From positions 48,285,139 through 48,349,138 of the forward strand of contig OX377204.1 in assembly GCA_947396885.1 (NCBI GenBank): a stretch of 64,000 bases of DNA. The letters run 5' to 3'. Position 1 is the first letter of the stretch. Every line of letters starts with the position of its first letter. Positions 42,097 to 56,000 of the stretch are shown in pieces. The notes under the pieces are model-generated. The model saw only the letters and a list, made by a program, of their open reading frames with translations. It searched no databases and was not told the DNA's origin. This DNA comes from Heligmosomoides polygyrus polygyrus. Taxonomy: Eukaryota > Nematoda > Chromadorea > Rhabditida > Heligmosomidae. Both the position numbers and the translations under genes were made by a program.

Positions 42097-45000
42097 CTGA
42101 AAGATGAGAGCATTCACATAAAGTTCGTGAACACCGCTCCTACACAATTCAACCACGCAAACAACCCTCTGGAAAATGAACGAGGAATCGCCCATCTTCG
42201 ATGCAGCCATGTACGAGTTTGCGGTGTCGATGCAGCCATGTACGAGTTTGCGGTGGTCAGAGATGACGAGTCACAACGAAAATTGCACGGTGAAGAAGAA
42301 GACGGTCTGTGAAGGGACTAAAAGGCTCCGCACACTTCTGCGGCGTTGCCGCAGCCGGCAGCCGGCAAAAGTGGGGCGGAGCCTTCGAGTTGCGGCGCTC
42401 CTCCCCACTGTGACGGCCCGTTCTCCGGCGTTGCCGCAGCACGGCGCCGTCGCAGCGACCTCCAGTCGGGACCTACTCGTATAGAAGGAAAGCGCGCTCC
42501 GATGAGAGACGCGCGCCCGAATGAAGAACTCAGCTGAGAATCTCCATCGTCATCAGCTCTCCGGCAACGTCAGCTCTCCCCAAGGAAACTAAACTTAGAA
42601 AAAGGAAACTAAACAAGCGAAACAGCTAAATCCAACACAAGAACGAAAGAAATCAACCCAGACGTCGCCCGGATCCTCGAGAAATAATCAGCTGATAGCC
42701 ATAATCGATCTCCTAATTTAAAGGACGCATGTGTTTCCACTTCCTGTTCCCCGTCGCGATCGGCTAGAGCGCAGAGTCTCTGCCTGCGGCATTGCCGCAC
42801 CGACGGCAACAATGATTTCAATCATTGTTGCCGTCGATGCGGCAATGCCGGAAAAGTGTGCTGGTGCGGGACGGTGCCGGCTGCCGTTGCCGGCGGCCTC
42901 TGCGTCCTTGCCCCATGTTGAAGGATAGGGCTGCGGCAACGCCGCAGAAGTGTGCGGAGCCCTTAAGTCTCAGCACTGCATTCCTCATCAGCACATTAGC
43001 ACGCTCCCCGTGTCGGCGTACAAAGAACACCTGCTCCTACATAGCCCGAAACCTCGTCCAGGTATTGAATTCCCTCTAATTTTCCAAGGCGGAATTCAGA
43101 AGCGCAGTTCCACTAGATCCGAAAGGCGTAGTGCATGCATACTCCAACATGGCCCAGGAGAAAGCATCAGAGTTGATGCATTGAGCAGAGGGCCACAACC
43201 ACATGCCCCAAAGAAGCTGAGAGAGGGAGATTTCGCTGGAACGAGGCACAAGCGGAAACAGTCGTTAGTCCCGAGCACACTCACGATGCCGACAGTGCCT
43301 GTGAAGCCAATCAACATCGACTCGCGTCGTGACACCGTCGCTTCGGGACGACCCAAGGCAGCATTCGTCGCAGAGGCAGTGGTGACCCAGCCGACCACGG
43401 GAGCCTGCAGCTCGACCAGATTTGATGTAACTATAGTCGATAGAGAGCTAGGGGCTCACAATCAGAGGGCTTGCAGTGGCAGTCAAGAAATTCGGACCGA
43501 TGTGAACCGCACCATCACCTGTATCAAAATTTCGAGAATTTCCAGATTTGCTGGGAATGCAATCAACAGGATGTTAAGAGGAATTACAAAACCAGTGTAA
43601 AGATATATGTTGGTGTGAAACAAACATACTCTACATCAGAATTTCGAGCTCTGTCTAATGAGCTCTACCTCAAGCTTATCAGTGCTACCGTTGACGAGAT
43701 ATTCTCTAAATTTAAAACTGAAAAATAATTCTTTGCAAACTTGCGACGAAACTGTGAAGGGTATATTTCCAGATTAAAATTTCATATAGAATTCAACTAC
43801 GTCGCCTAAATACCTTCTAGAACAGCTCTTTTTTTAAAAGAAAACATGGTGTGTATCACACCGTCGGGGACATGTCTCCAAGCCAACATTCTACGCAGAA
43901 TTCAATTACGAATTTTATGTTCGCCAATACCGTGTCCCCAAAATGTATACTCTGTTTGAAAGGTGATAACTTTGCTCAGAGTAAAGGTGCTGAAGAACTT
44001 GATGGCTCCTATGAAAGCTTAAGAAAGTAGAAATTTTCGGACAAATGGGCGGTATGGATTGCGCCATGCACTCGTCTAAAACCTTGCACTTTATACTCGA
44101 CCGATTGCTTTCCCTTGAATGCCTGTTATAATTTCTCCACAAAGTGGCAGTTTCGATTGATGTGAACTCTTTAAAGGTTCGAAGGTTAAAAACAACACGG
44201 CTTGCGAAGAATGCAGGGTATCCTAAGAAATTCATATACTATTTGAGTGGTTCTAACATTGGTACTAGTGAAACTTGTGAAGATGTTTGACAACCACATG
44301 AAAGTGCAGGGTAACGAAATTTCTGTGGCATGCAAATAGTCAAGATTGCGCCGTGCACTCGACTGAAGCCTTGCATTTCAGACTTGATTGATTCTGCATG
44401 GGTTAACTGCTTGTTAAAATCCTGTTACTACTTGGCCACACTAACCTGTGCTGTGCCTCTCTTAACGTTTAGAAATTGACAACTACGTGAAAGGCACGTG
44501 ACATATAAGTTCATTGACTGTACAATTTATCGCTTTCGCTATCGCTCTAATAACCCCCTCTACATATCTACGCCCATAACAAAAGTCAAGCCCGGCTCTA
44601 GGCTTTTCTCCGAAGAAAGGAGTTTATCCTGGAGTCCCACTGGAAGTTTGAAAATGCTGTCGAAGTGCATAGGCGATTCAGCTACTTCACTCTATAGTAC
44701 ATTCACAAAAGTAATAAACGGCGGTAAGCAAGGATTGATTAATATACATGTCTACCCCTGGAGGCACTGCTTCCAAGGCTTGGTAGCAGCATGCAAGGAT
44801 TAATCGTTAACCTCGACTCCTGAACCCACTGCCTCCAAGAGATCGAGGTCAATGAAAGACTATATGTGTTCAGAGGCCTCGATTACCCCGAGGGCTGAAA
44901 TTTCGCACCGCATCCACAAAGAATCGATAATTTGATCAGTATCGGTTGATGACGATCGGAACTTCAAAAACGAACTTCAGATTCGTGTTCAGCGCTCTCG

Positions 45001-47055
45001 ACTACCCTCACGGCTTAAGTTTCACACCGCTTGAATGACATACACAAAAAATACACACAACCCTTTAAAGGATAGGATATCAACTTCGTGATTGGATTCT
45101 GCGTAGAATGTTGGCTTGGAGACATGTCCCCAACGGTGTGATACACATAATTTTTCTTCGAAAAAGAGCTACTCTAGAAGGTATTTAAACGATATAGTTG
45201 AATTCTGTGTGAAATTTTAGCCTGGAAATATACCCCTCGCACCTTCATCGCAGGTTTGCGAATAATTATTTTTTAGTTTTAAATATGAAGAATATCTCGT
45301 CAGCGGTAGCACTGATAAGCTTGAGGTAGAGCTCATTAGACACAGCTCGAAATTCTGATGTAGAACTATGTTTGTCTCACACCAACATATATCTTTACAC
45401 AGGTCTTTTAAATCCTATGAACATCTTATTGATTGCAGTCCCAGCAAATCTGGTCGAGCTGCGTGCTCCGCTCGTCCGTCGGGCCACCGTCGTGGGGCCG
45501 CCAACGATGGCCTCCGTCGGGCCGTTGTCCGCCGCGCCCGCGACGGGTGTCACAGCGTGAGCGGAGACGGCGAGCAGGGGAATGACGCCGCAGGTATGGC
45601 CACCTGGGCGGGCCGCCGCAGCGACTACAACTAGCCGATACGAACGCTACGCACCCCCCCCCCCCCTTAAAGCGCTGTTTGTTTTTCGTTGAATATCAGT
45701 TTTTATTTATATCAGGACTAACTGCGATGCAGGCTTCCTGGCTAAAATTGCACGAAGAATCCAATTAGATGAATGAGAAATCTTTTAATATGAGTTTAGA
45801 TGTATTCACTTCAACATGATATATCTTATGCATTTCGTAACTGATTTTTCTATGAAACCTTATGATGCATAAGATCATATCTTTCGAGACTAAGATGGAG
45901 TAGCTAGCTCACCAAATCTAATATTCATCGAAAATAAACATCACGCAATAGTTCAAATTGCTAGTCCAGTGACGTGTCTTGACATCTTACTGCAGAATTT
46001 TCTTATTTCTGCATGACTAATTCGTCATGAAGTGTACCGCCGTTCGAACCTATACCTAGAGAGTTGACCTTAATTATGTACTATAAAGCTTACTAGAGCT
46101 ATAATACCTTGATATCTCTCTGCCTTTATTATCTGCTTTTCTGCACCGCCCCTTCTAAGGCGCTACATTTCATCAGGTATCAAACTGAAAACGTGCTTTA
46201 CGCATTGAAGGATGATGATGAAATTTTCAAAATAGTTAATCACTTGGGGTTCTCCTAGGCCTATCGTCTATCTAATTCGACAGTCGTGCAATTTAAGCCA
46301 GGAAGCATGCCCTGCAGTTAGTCCTGATATAAATAAAAAAAACTGATATTTAACGCAAAATAAACGCCGCCTAAAAATTTCGTCGAAGGTTTATTGAGGC
46401 AAGATCCTTTTCTGGATCATTCGATAGAGCTCGAAATTCTAATACAGAAGATGATGCGGTACACAACAGTCCCAATTTCTGGACTGCCACTGCAAGCCGT
46501 CTGAACCTCCTAGCTCTCTATCGATTGTAATCGCATCAAATATGGTCGACCTACGGGCTCCCCTTGGTTGGTTGGGTTACCATCGCCTCCGCGTCGAGGG
46601 CTATCTGGCTAAGTACGAAACATGGGTGTCACGGCGCGAGTCGACGCTAATTGGCTCCGCAGGCACTACACCGTCAGTGAGCAGCCGCTTCGGCACTAAC
46701 GACTGTCACCCTCCCCTTCACAGTGCAGAGTCTCTCACCTAAAGAAATCCCCTCTTTGTACGAAGAGTTTCTGCTAAGGTGTAGATTTCGATACCAAGCC
46801 ATCTTCTGCGCAAGCACAGGAAGTTCGCGGCATGGCCAGATGATCTCTGTCGAGCACCAACACATGATTCGTGTGAACAATGAAATCGACAGGCAACACA
46901 CCTCCCAGTAAAGAAATGCAACATCACTATCCCGCATGACATCGGGAGTCAACCCGACTGTCGATTTTTATAAACACTTTTCAATGAAGTGTTTTGGTTG
47001 GGCTTCGGTTAAAACTAAAGTCCATAAACAACCGCACTCAACTAGCCGACACACC

Positions 47056-47096
<41 letters not shown>

Positions 47097-50000
47097 GTGC
47101 TCCGACTGGCCGTTAAGCTTGTGTCGCACTTGCGCGCTGCGGGCGACTTTGGAACATCACTGACCAGTTTTTGTAGAACCTAGAATTCGCTAACATCTAG
47201 GATCTGCTGCGTATTTTATTGGCATCAAGCCGTTCACCACTTCCGTACCTTCATCACAGACATTCGCACGAGCCAAAAGACGAAAACGCTGGAAACAAGA
47301 CTGCGGATAACACGCCGTGTGCTGGCCGGAACTTCATGCGCCTGCGCCATCTCTCTCCACGAATAATACCAATTCTTTTCTTGGTAATTGCAGAATGCTC
47401 ATTTCGCTCAAGAACCATAAGCAACTAAGACACTTTTAGTATTCGTCTTGATGGAAATAAATACGGTACGAATGAAACACACTCGTTGTAGAGTAGCGAT
47501 CGGGTTTCCGAATCCGCTGCCTTCACGGGCTTCTCCAGGCGAATTGTGTATCCTTCGTCACACTCGGTCACCTTGGTGGGATCGGGCTCCATTCCGCCCA
47601 CACCTAAACAGCATTGCATTGAGAAGCCATGAGCAAGACGATATAATTCATTCAGTTCACCAGACAAGCTACGATAAGGTGAGCGGAATGTACGCCTTAC
47701 CCTGCACACTGTTGTATCCTTTGAGGGTCTTTGGAGAGTGGTCGACAGCATGCAGCTCCTGCTTCACCTTTCCGAGCGCTACGTCGCACAGCAGTAGCAG
47801 ACCATCCGTGTTATCGGCGTAGACCTGACAGATTCCGGCATCTGGGCTACGATCAGGCAATTGACACGAAACTCACCCTGCAGTAGTTGGCGGACTTCGA
47901 CGCCATATCGGCGAAATATACGCCTTTGCCGAACATGTAGCCGGTCTGTAAGGAACATGAACCTCGGAGGCAACCAATGCTCGAGGTGGAGAAATTTATG
48001 CGTTGAATCGTACCACTGGCGCCTCCGGAGGCGCAATGCGAAGACCCTGTGAGAGGATACCGCCATAATTGGCCGTTCCCGAGCCGTGCCAGAGAAGCCG
48101 ACGATTGCCGATGTCGGCTTTGAATTTCACATCTTCACCCACCCTGCTCAGACGGATGATCTGGAATGCGTAGAGTCGAACCCTGTGGTGAGTAAAGTTT
48201 GTACTTCAACGTTACGTCGACAATTTCAAGGTTGAACGTGGTGTGCGTCTCGCCGTGAGTATTTGCCATGTACAGCTGGATTCTTTCGAACTCTGCCGAA
48301 TCTCGATCGACCACCTACAGTACAACGATTAGAAGACGAGCGAATTCACTTCTGTCAGTTCGTCATTCGGAAAGCACAGACAGCACTGACCTCCATTTTG
48401 CACATGAGACGCTCGTAGTGAACATCCACAGGATCTCGCAAACACGTCTCGCCTTCCTCCTCTTTGACGAGCTCATACGCAATTTGAATCTCCAGAAGCG
48501 AACCCAACATGTCGCATTTCTCCTGAGTTGTATACTTGCAGAGTCTGCTTAATTTCGTTCCACAACTAGGAACTCATTGAAACGGCGTTCGCACCTTTAT
48601 GATTTCTCTGGAATTCAGCAGTGGAGGCTTGTCAAATCCAAAGTTGTGAGGAATGAGAGTGTAGAAGCGATTCGTGGCGTCGAGGATTTTGTCAGGATCC
48701 TCCTTCTCGGATATGATCTTGAAGAAAATTGCACGACACTAGTGCAGCAATTTCGAATGCCAAGAGATGAAAGAAATAATGAAAGTAAGAATTTAGTTTT
48801 TCTAATCATTATGTTGTCTACGCCGTGTCCATGTTAATTAACTCATTGTTATTGAGCACAGCTTAGTGCAAGTATAAATAAATAAATAAATAAACGGTAG
48901 GGGATTTGTGATCCCACTTCGTTGCGCACCGCACGCTCTACCTCTTTGGATATCGAGCAGGTGTCTGAGTGTTTATTTGGCCCACAACGAGCGAGAAGCC
49001 AACCCAATAGACCGGGTCTTACCCATCTCACAGAAATAAAAGTTTAACTATCACGGGTGATGGAAAGCTTAATGAGCCTGGCAAACAACATTATGTGCAC
49101 AAGGAACAGAACTGAAAATCGACCACCGAGATCTGCGGTTTCTGCCGTGCTGGTTGTCCTAATACGTCCGATAGAAGCAAAATAGGTGCCATGTAGGAAA
49201 CTAGTACTTGGTCGAGCTGTGAAGAGCTCTGGAGGGTTGAAACACTTTATCGCTCTCTGTTATGGAAGACTCGCTAGGACACTCTCGTATTGGACGGAAA
49301 AAACCTGCCAAGGCAATATGTGGAAGACTGGGTGACGTTACACTCCAGAGAGGAACCGAATAGTTAACGCGAATTTCGCGAATTAGTTATGGCACGAGTG
49401 CTTGAATGGTTTAAAGACAGGATAAAAAAAACGCGACTTCCTGGGGGATTCTTTCGCACGTGTTAGGGGCGAGTGCGTGGTACAATCATCATAGCGGAGT
49501 TGATATGTTATAGCACTGCAAATTGAGGGAAGTTCGATCCATGTCCCGGTGAGCCAAGCGTTGCTTACTTCCGGGGTCGCCAAACCAGTGCTAGACGTGT
49601 CTGCCGGTGAAGAACGCACGTTTTTTGCTGGCTTACTAAAGTGTAAAATATTGTGGAGGTCAGAGCCATCAAAGCAGCCTCCACGATGGCCTGCCAAAGC
49701 AGGATGCGTTTCCAACAAGGATCAATTAATACACACCTTTACTCATCCCCTTACGACGAATGAGCGGCACACTAGAGGAAACAGTCGTATACACGGGACA
49801 TCACAAAATCAAGCACCTTCAATACTTTTATACTGACTGGAAAGTCTCACTTACCCAGGATCAAAGAAAATGTAATCATGAGTCCACACCATAATCTTCA
49901 GCTAATTCATTTTTTAGCAAAAAATATGAAAGAAAGTATAAAATATGGTGAACGACGAAGTATGGGCGCAACTAGAAATATGTATTTTAAATTTCCCAAA

Positions 50001-53000
50001 GGGTCCCCTATCGCCATTCAACAAATCTGTGGCCAGTAGGATTCGCATTGCTTCATCCTGCAGTTCTTTTATGTGAATAGCACCTTCTTCAAGGCCCTGA
50101 GTGGAATAGCTAGGATATCCCCACACTGATGGCAATTAGAAGGGCAGTCGTCTGCAACCATATTGAAATAGCCTTGAGGATTATACGCTAACCAGATGAG
50201 TGACCCGGAAATACTTGGTGTCGAAAGGAGATGAGCGACTTACCGCCTGCAGTTCGCTGAGAACTGAGAAAGCGCTCGTTATCTGCCTCTTCGAGAGTTT
50301 TCCAAGCGGCATTTTGTCAAGGTCAAGCTGAAAGAGAGCGCCAGCACGTGAGTGCACCAATCAAACACAAGCAACTTTCCGGAAAGAGTACCTGGAAGGA
50401 CATCATCGTGCTCTTCAACTGCTCCATGTCGAATATCATGAGCAGGATATCCTTGATGGGTGGCGGAAGCTTCGTCTTCGATCCAGGCACGATCGCATTG
50501 TTTTGTGCAACTTCCTAAAAGACAGGTTGTACAAAACACAGAGCTCCTGAAGGCGTAACAGCTCCTGATCATTTCCGATACCATGACTTTTGAAAAAAAA
50601 TGCAAGGAGAAGAGAAACGTACGAGTTCCGTGAAGTCGGTCTCTACCAAGTCCATATATCCAGGCAGTTTCTTGAAACTGCTTTTATTCTTCCATCTATT
50701 TCCCGACTTCTCCAAGAAGAGTCTGATATCCAAATTTAATGTAGCAGAAGGCAATTCAACTAATAAGGAACAACAAATAAGGAAACCCACTGCTCAAAGG
50801 CATCAATAGCATCCTCCTCAAGGCGAAAAACTTCTGTTCTGGTGCCTCCAATGGCAGTTCCAACACGACCCCAAGAGCGGAACAGATAGAACCTGAACGA
50901 CTAATAATTAGGAGTCCGAATAAAATTTAAAACAACAGAGCAGCTTCCTTTGGAATATGAAGTGGGGGGGGGGGCAGACGGCTGCATGTATTCTACGGAA
51001 CTGTAAGTAAATGCAGTAATTTCATAAATTACGTCGGTTTCGTGTCATGCTTGAGAAGTTGGATTTTGTAGTAGGAGTTCCTGTTAGTCGCCATGTCAAC
51101 GCTCCCAAGTACAACGGCGTACAGAGATCCTGCAATGAGCCTCTGTAGTATGAGGGATAAAGTGAGAGCTAATCACGCTCACATCTACCGTTTTTTGCTC
51201 GATGTACATGAGAGACTTCGCAGTATTCACACTCCTGATCAACGACCGTACCTGCCTTAACCAAGTGCCTCGATAGTCCCGATTTAGCTGCAACAAGAGC
51301 GACTTTCGAATACAGTACATAGAAGCGCTGAAAAGCTCTATTGATGAGCGATATTGTGTTCTCCTCTGATGGACAGGCCTACTACCACTTCAACGTGCCC
51401 ATACTCATGTGATGCCCGAGTGGCCTAAATGCGGACCGCATCCAAACGCTTTAGAACAAGATGGCGCAGCTCACTGACACTGCAATGCATTCGCTCTGAC
51501 GACAATGACGTAATAAGTATCTGTCGAGGACAATACTCAGGCAGGTGAAAGGGAGCGTTTCTTGAATCCAGCTGCGTTCTTCTTAAGAACGCAGCTGGAT
51601 TCAAGAAACGCTTACCAAACCCTTGACTGAGTTCCCAGAGCTTCCACAGTGCAGTATTTGCAACCTTCAGCTTTTACCCACCATACACAGTCAAAAATAT
51701 GCTAAACATTAACTTGCAGTTTTTGTCGAAGCAAGGCTGAAAAAATGTAAAAGTACTGAGAGTGTATTCAATTTCTCCAAAGCCCATCCTTTATAAAAGA
51801 AGAGTGGAAAATCGGCAGCGTCATAAAACAAAGGAGCATGCACAGTATCGGACATCGAACACACAACTAGCACCACCGCACGGAAACGCTCCCTCAACCC
51901 GCATAACCACTTCTCACATTACCGCGCGACCACTGAACTTGAAAGGAACAATAGAAAAATCCTCAAAATGTTCTCAAGAAGCCCAGACGAACCTCCTACA
52001 CTTCTACCGTCCGCATCCCCTTCCTGCGATGATGACATGCCACGAGACCCAAGATGCTTGAAGGCGTCAGAAGGACTGAAACAGAATCCAGTTTCGGGCC
52101 GAAATTCTGCAAAGTTAGTCGGCCGCATAATTTGATAAAGTGAGAAAAAGACTTACTCAACAACGTTTTCGTTAGCAGCTGCCTCGTTGTACACGCGTTT
52201 TGAAAGAAGCTAAAACTCAGGACTCAATCTACTGCTGACTGCGTAACTTCACGTAACGTGAAGATGAAGAAAAGCGAGTGTGCTGTATGAAGGATCTACG
52301 TAACACTTACGTTCACCTTCAGCTTCTTGAGGTACGGATTCTCTTTCAACTCCTTTGGAACGGCGAACTTGCTGCGGCCTGGATTACCGTTTCTATAGGT
52401 GCACTTCGTGTACTCCGACAGCTGCCCCGTACAAATGTAGGTTCTTTGCGACGTGCTGAACCATTCCATTAAACCTCGTGCAGTATAAATTGCTACCTTC
52501 AGAAAGGAATAGAACACAAAAGTAATTGTTAAACGTTAAGGGGAAGAAGCCTGACAACATCAGTATGAAAACGTTTATAAGTGGTTTACCGTTACGCATG
52601 CAGCACCGAGCAACCTTGCACGGTCTGGCGGTTTAACCCGTATGAATATGGCTGAACACGATTCCTTTGCAGCATACATGAAACAAGCTATAGGCAGAAG
52701 CTTTCATCGGCATGCACCCATAGAGTTAGCATCTTCATGTCGTCACACATGGAACTCTTGAGTAGCGTCACCCTATTTTATTTAGAAATTGTATCTGCTG
52801 TTTAAATAATGGAAACGGAACGGATCTTGGACGGGACGAAGTTAAAGTCGTGCCAAACAGCTCCCAGTATCGCTACGTCTATTCGACTGCTAGAGCAGTG
52901 CGGTGCAGGACTGCAAGTGATCTTTTGCGATTGCTTCTACTGAACCTAGAACTTAACCCTTCGCGACAATGTTGTCCTACGCCTGTCTGCCAATCCGACA

Positions 53001-56000
53001 ATGCTGGGCAATGCTAGATGAATCACTGACTATTTAATAAGCTGCCTCGTTTCTTCTCTGAGCGTTATTCACAATGATGTTCCCAACATAAATTTCGGAT
53101 GCGACAGATGTGCGAAAACACGCATTGTCGGGAACGGGTAGTGCTGCATCTTCTACTATGTAAAAATTCCACTAAACGCTTGAACCAAACCTATACCCAA
53201 AGATACGATCACGACCCGAAATTTGATAGGCATGCTCCTTCCACTAAGGTAAGGTAAAGGTTTCCTACTGCATTTACTAACACTTTACATTATCACACTT
53301 GCTGTACATCATAAGAGAGGCATTCTGCCTTGAAGGTCATCTACGAAGTAGTGGTCAGGTTTATCTAGACGTCTCTGTCGTTGTTACAGAACTGCTAATA
53401 CTGTTGTTGTTGATCTTGTCAGTCATAGTTCAGTCAATGCCAACGAGATTTCTCCTACATATCCCGCATGACCAACACCAATCGTTTATCGCCGAATCCA
53501 CACCTCTTCACAACCAGCATTTGAGTACATCCGGTTCGCTGCAGCATCACATGGGTAATTTATTGATGCACATAAGGGAAGAATGTGGATACAGAGACGT
53601 GGCTCTGATTTATTTTCTGAAATTCTTCTAGACTAGAATTAACAAGGCGCTGTAAATCAGAAGCCTTTGTGCACATGAACTTCGCCAGAATCGTACATCG
53701 TACAGCAAGCATACCACGCTGAAGAGATCGACCTGGATGTCTTCACAACTGTTTAGGAATGAAATAAGGAAGAAAAAAGACAGGAGATGAACTTCAACTA
53801 GACTACAGTAATACTATACTAAGAAAGAAATGCACGCATTCTTACACTACTTACGATTGCACCACGAGTCCTACCTGCAATTGTTATAGTAAAGCAAGTG
53901 AGATCGGGCATTTAGTCTGGTCACTGACTTATTGAATGCAGTCGAAAGACATGACATCTCCTTCAGACAGGTACTCATAACGGATTCTTTAATGTCCCGT
54001 AGGAGTGCGGGACCTTCCTACAATTACGTCATGTGCGTCAATAATAGAAGAGGCCCAGAGAGTTCAGGTACAGGAAAAAAAAAAGAGCAAGCACATCAAA
54101 TGCCTGTGAGAAATAAAAAAATGGAAAAATGAGCATTCGTCCAAAAAGTTCAAAAACTTGCTAGAGAACCACGAACCTGTACATCAGCTGTCCTCCGCAT
54201 TTCGGACACGGCTTGCAACAACCGAATGTAGCAGCATCAACAAGATGGTCTAGGATCTAGAACCGCATTGTTTTCTTTTTAAACAAAGCGAGGAAAAGGC
54301 AGCTCACCTTACTCTCACCAGATGGCGGATCTAGATTATTGGAAGTCAGCAGCTCCACCATCTCTGGTTTTTTGAGGTTTTCCTTGAATCCCTTGCGTAG
54401 ATCCCACATCAGATCTGCTTGCTTCTAAACGACATTGCAAACTATACAAAGAAACCAGAGCAACCACAATGCACACGCTCACACACCTGAAGCCTCATTC
54501 TACTGTTGTCGCAAAGCACATTTTGCAATGGCAGAAGTCTTTTAAAGCGTTTTTTCTAACATTCTCTGCTCACTTAACTAAGAATTTTTTGGGTACAAAA
54601 TAGTTCCGGCAACGTCAATTTCACCACGTTGCCTACACTGTGTGTGAATCTAGTCTTTCGCATAAAGATCATTTCGTGATCGAACGTAAGCGCTGGAACC
54701 TAAAAAAAAAACGTGCCATACCTTGAGCTGTTCCTTGTTAGAGAGCTCAGGAGAGCGACCTCGACCACGGGGTTTCTTTGCCGGTGCTGCGCCTTGGTTG
54801 CGATTGCCGATCGACTCCATCTGCCGTCTAAACACAGGACTGAAGTAAGAATAATTGGTGTTAAGCGGGCTCGTGCCCCCTCCGAGATTGCACATGGTCG
54901 TGCAACACTCACATAAACACGGTTTCTTTGCTCTCCTCCGCTGGCGCGCAACCCGACTGGGCACTAGCCCGCTTAGTACCGAAGAATTATGCGATTTATT
55001 GCTCTCGCAACGAAATAAGCAAGAATATGCATTGCACTAATTATAAGAACGAATCTCTAATACCTACTGCAACTCCTCAGTTGCATATCTTATGAAAACT
55101 CAACATCACCAAGAACAATTACGCGGAACCTACTTGCTGGGTTCCTTTACTTCGTCCTTCATGTCTACTTCTTCCTTTACCTCAGCTGCTTCACTGAAAC
55201 ACGACACTTGTGCGAGGAACCGAATACTGTGAGGCACCGTTCCGCGTTAACTTACACTACTTCCTCTGAAAACGACTTGAGCGATTCGCTCAAGCTGGCT
55301 TGATCTTCTTCTCTGAGATAGCTAAAACCACCAATGTCGTCAATTTTCCCCTGAAGATCTCACTTATAGAAAAGACATAGATCAATAGAAGGATTCGTGT
55401 TCGACTCACTGCAAACTTCCCATCCTTGAATAAACATTCCTGGTGATACCAACTTGTCTGTTTCCCAAATTTGATAGTTTTCTGGGCAATAACGCCCTTA
55501 CACATGAAGCACTTGCTCCTGAAATTTTGTGTGTAAGATATAGGAGGCAAACATTATGGCGAATGACTCGTAATCTCACCGACTAGTCTTGGCATATTCT
55601 ACTTTTAGTGCACCGAACGACGAACCCATGCCGAAGGCACCGCCTCCGCTCATGAATGCAGCGATCTTCTCACGAATTTTCTCCTGCGCAAAATTATCTG
55701 CAGAAAAATACAGACAATCTAAGACGCAGCAGGTTTACCTGATCATCCCACTTTATTAGATCCATTCCTCTAATCGACCTTTCGTTGATGGTGACTTTTC
55801 CCGGTTTGATCCTCTTCCAGAAGCACGAGAAGTGAAACCTTTATACGGACCGTAAGAACTGCGTATATACATACTGGTCGCCTATGTCCTGTGTATCTAA
55901 TGTAACTTTGAAAAATTCCCTCACCAGTTATCTTGGAGGCCGTCGAAGAACCTGCTTGGCTCACGAACAGACATGCGCAACGTATCCTAAAGTCACTTAG

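Noticed and set aside
47425..47482. Readthrough of PARP exon 28 to a stop near 47428 as the natural protein end
   Set aside because: The readthrough residues do not resemble the conserved PARP C-terminus. A correctly phased exon with YIVYDVDQ exists at 42096-42018.
51411..51485. tRNA-Ser/Leu-like text (GCCCGAGTGGCCTAA)
   Set aside because: Only an A-box-like stretch; no matching acceptor stem or T-arm.
52456..52496. Longer parp-1 exon 12 starting at 52496
   Set aside because: Phase and alignment fit the TTCAG acceptor at 52456-52458 instead, which gives the expected spacing to the zinc-3 cysteines.
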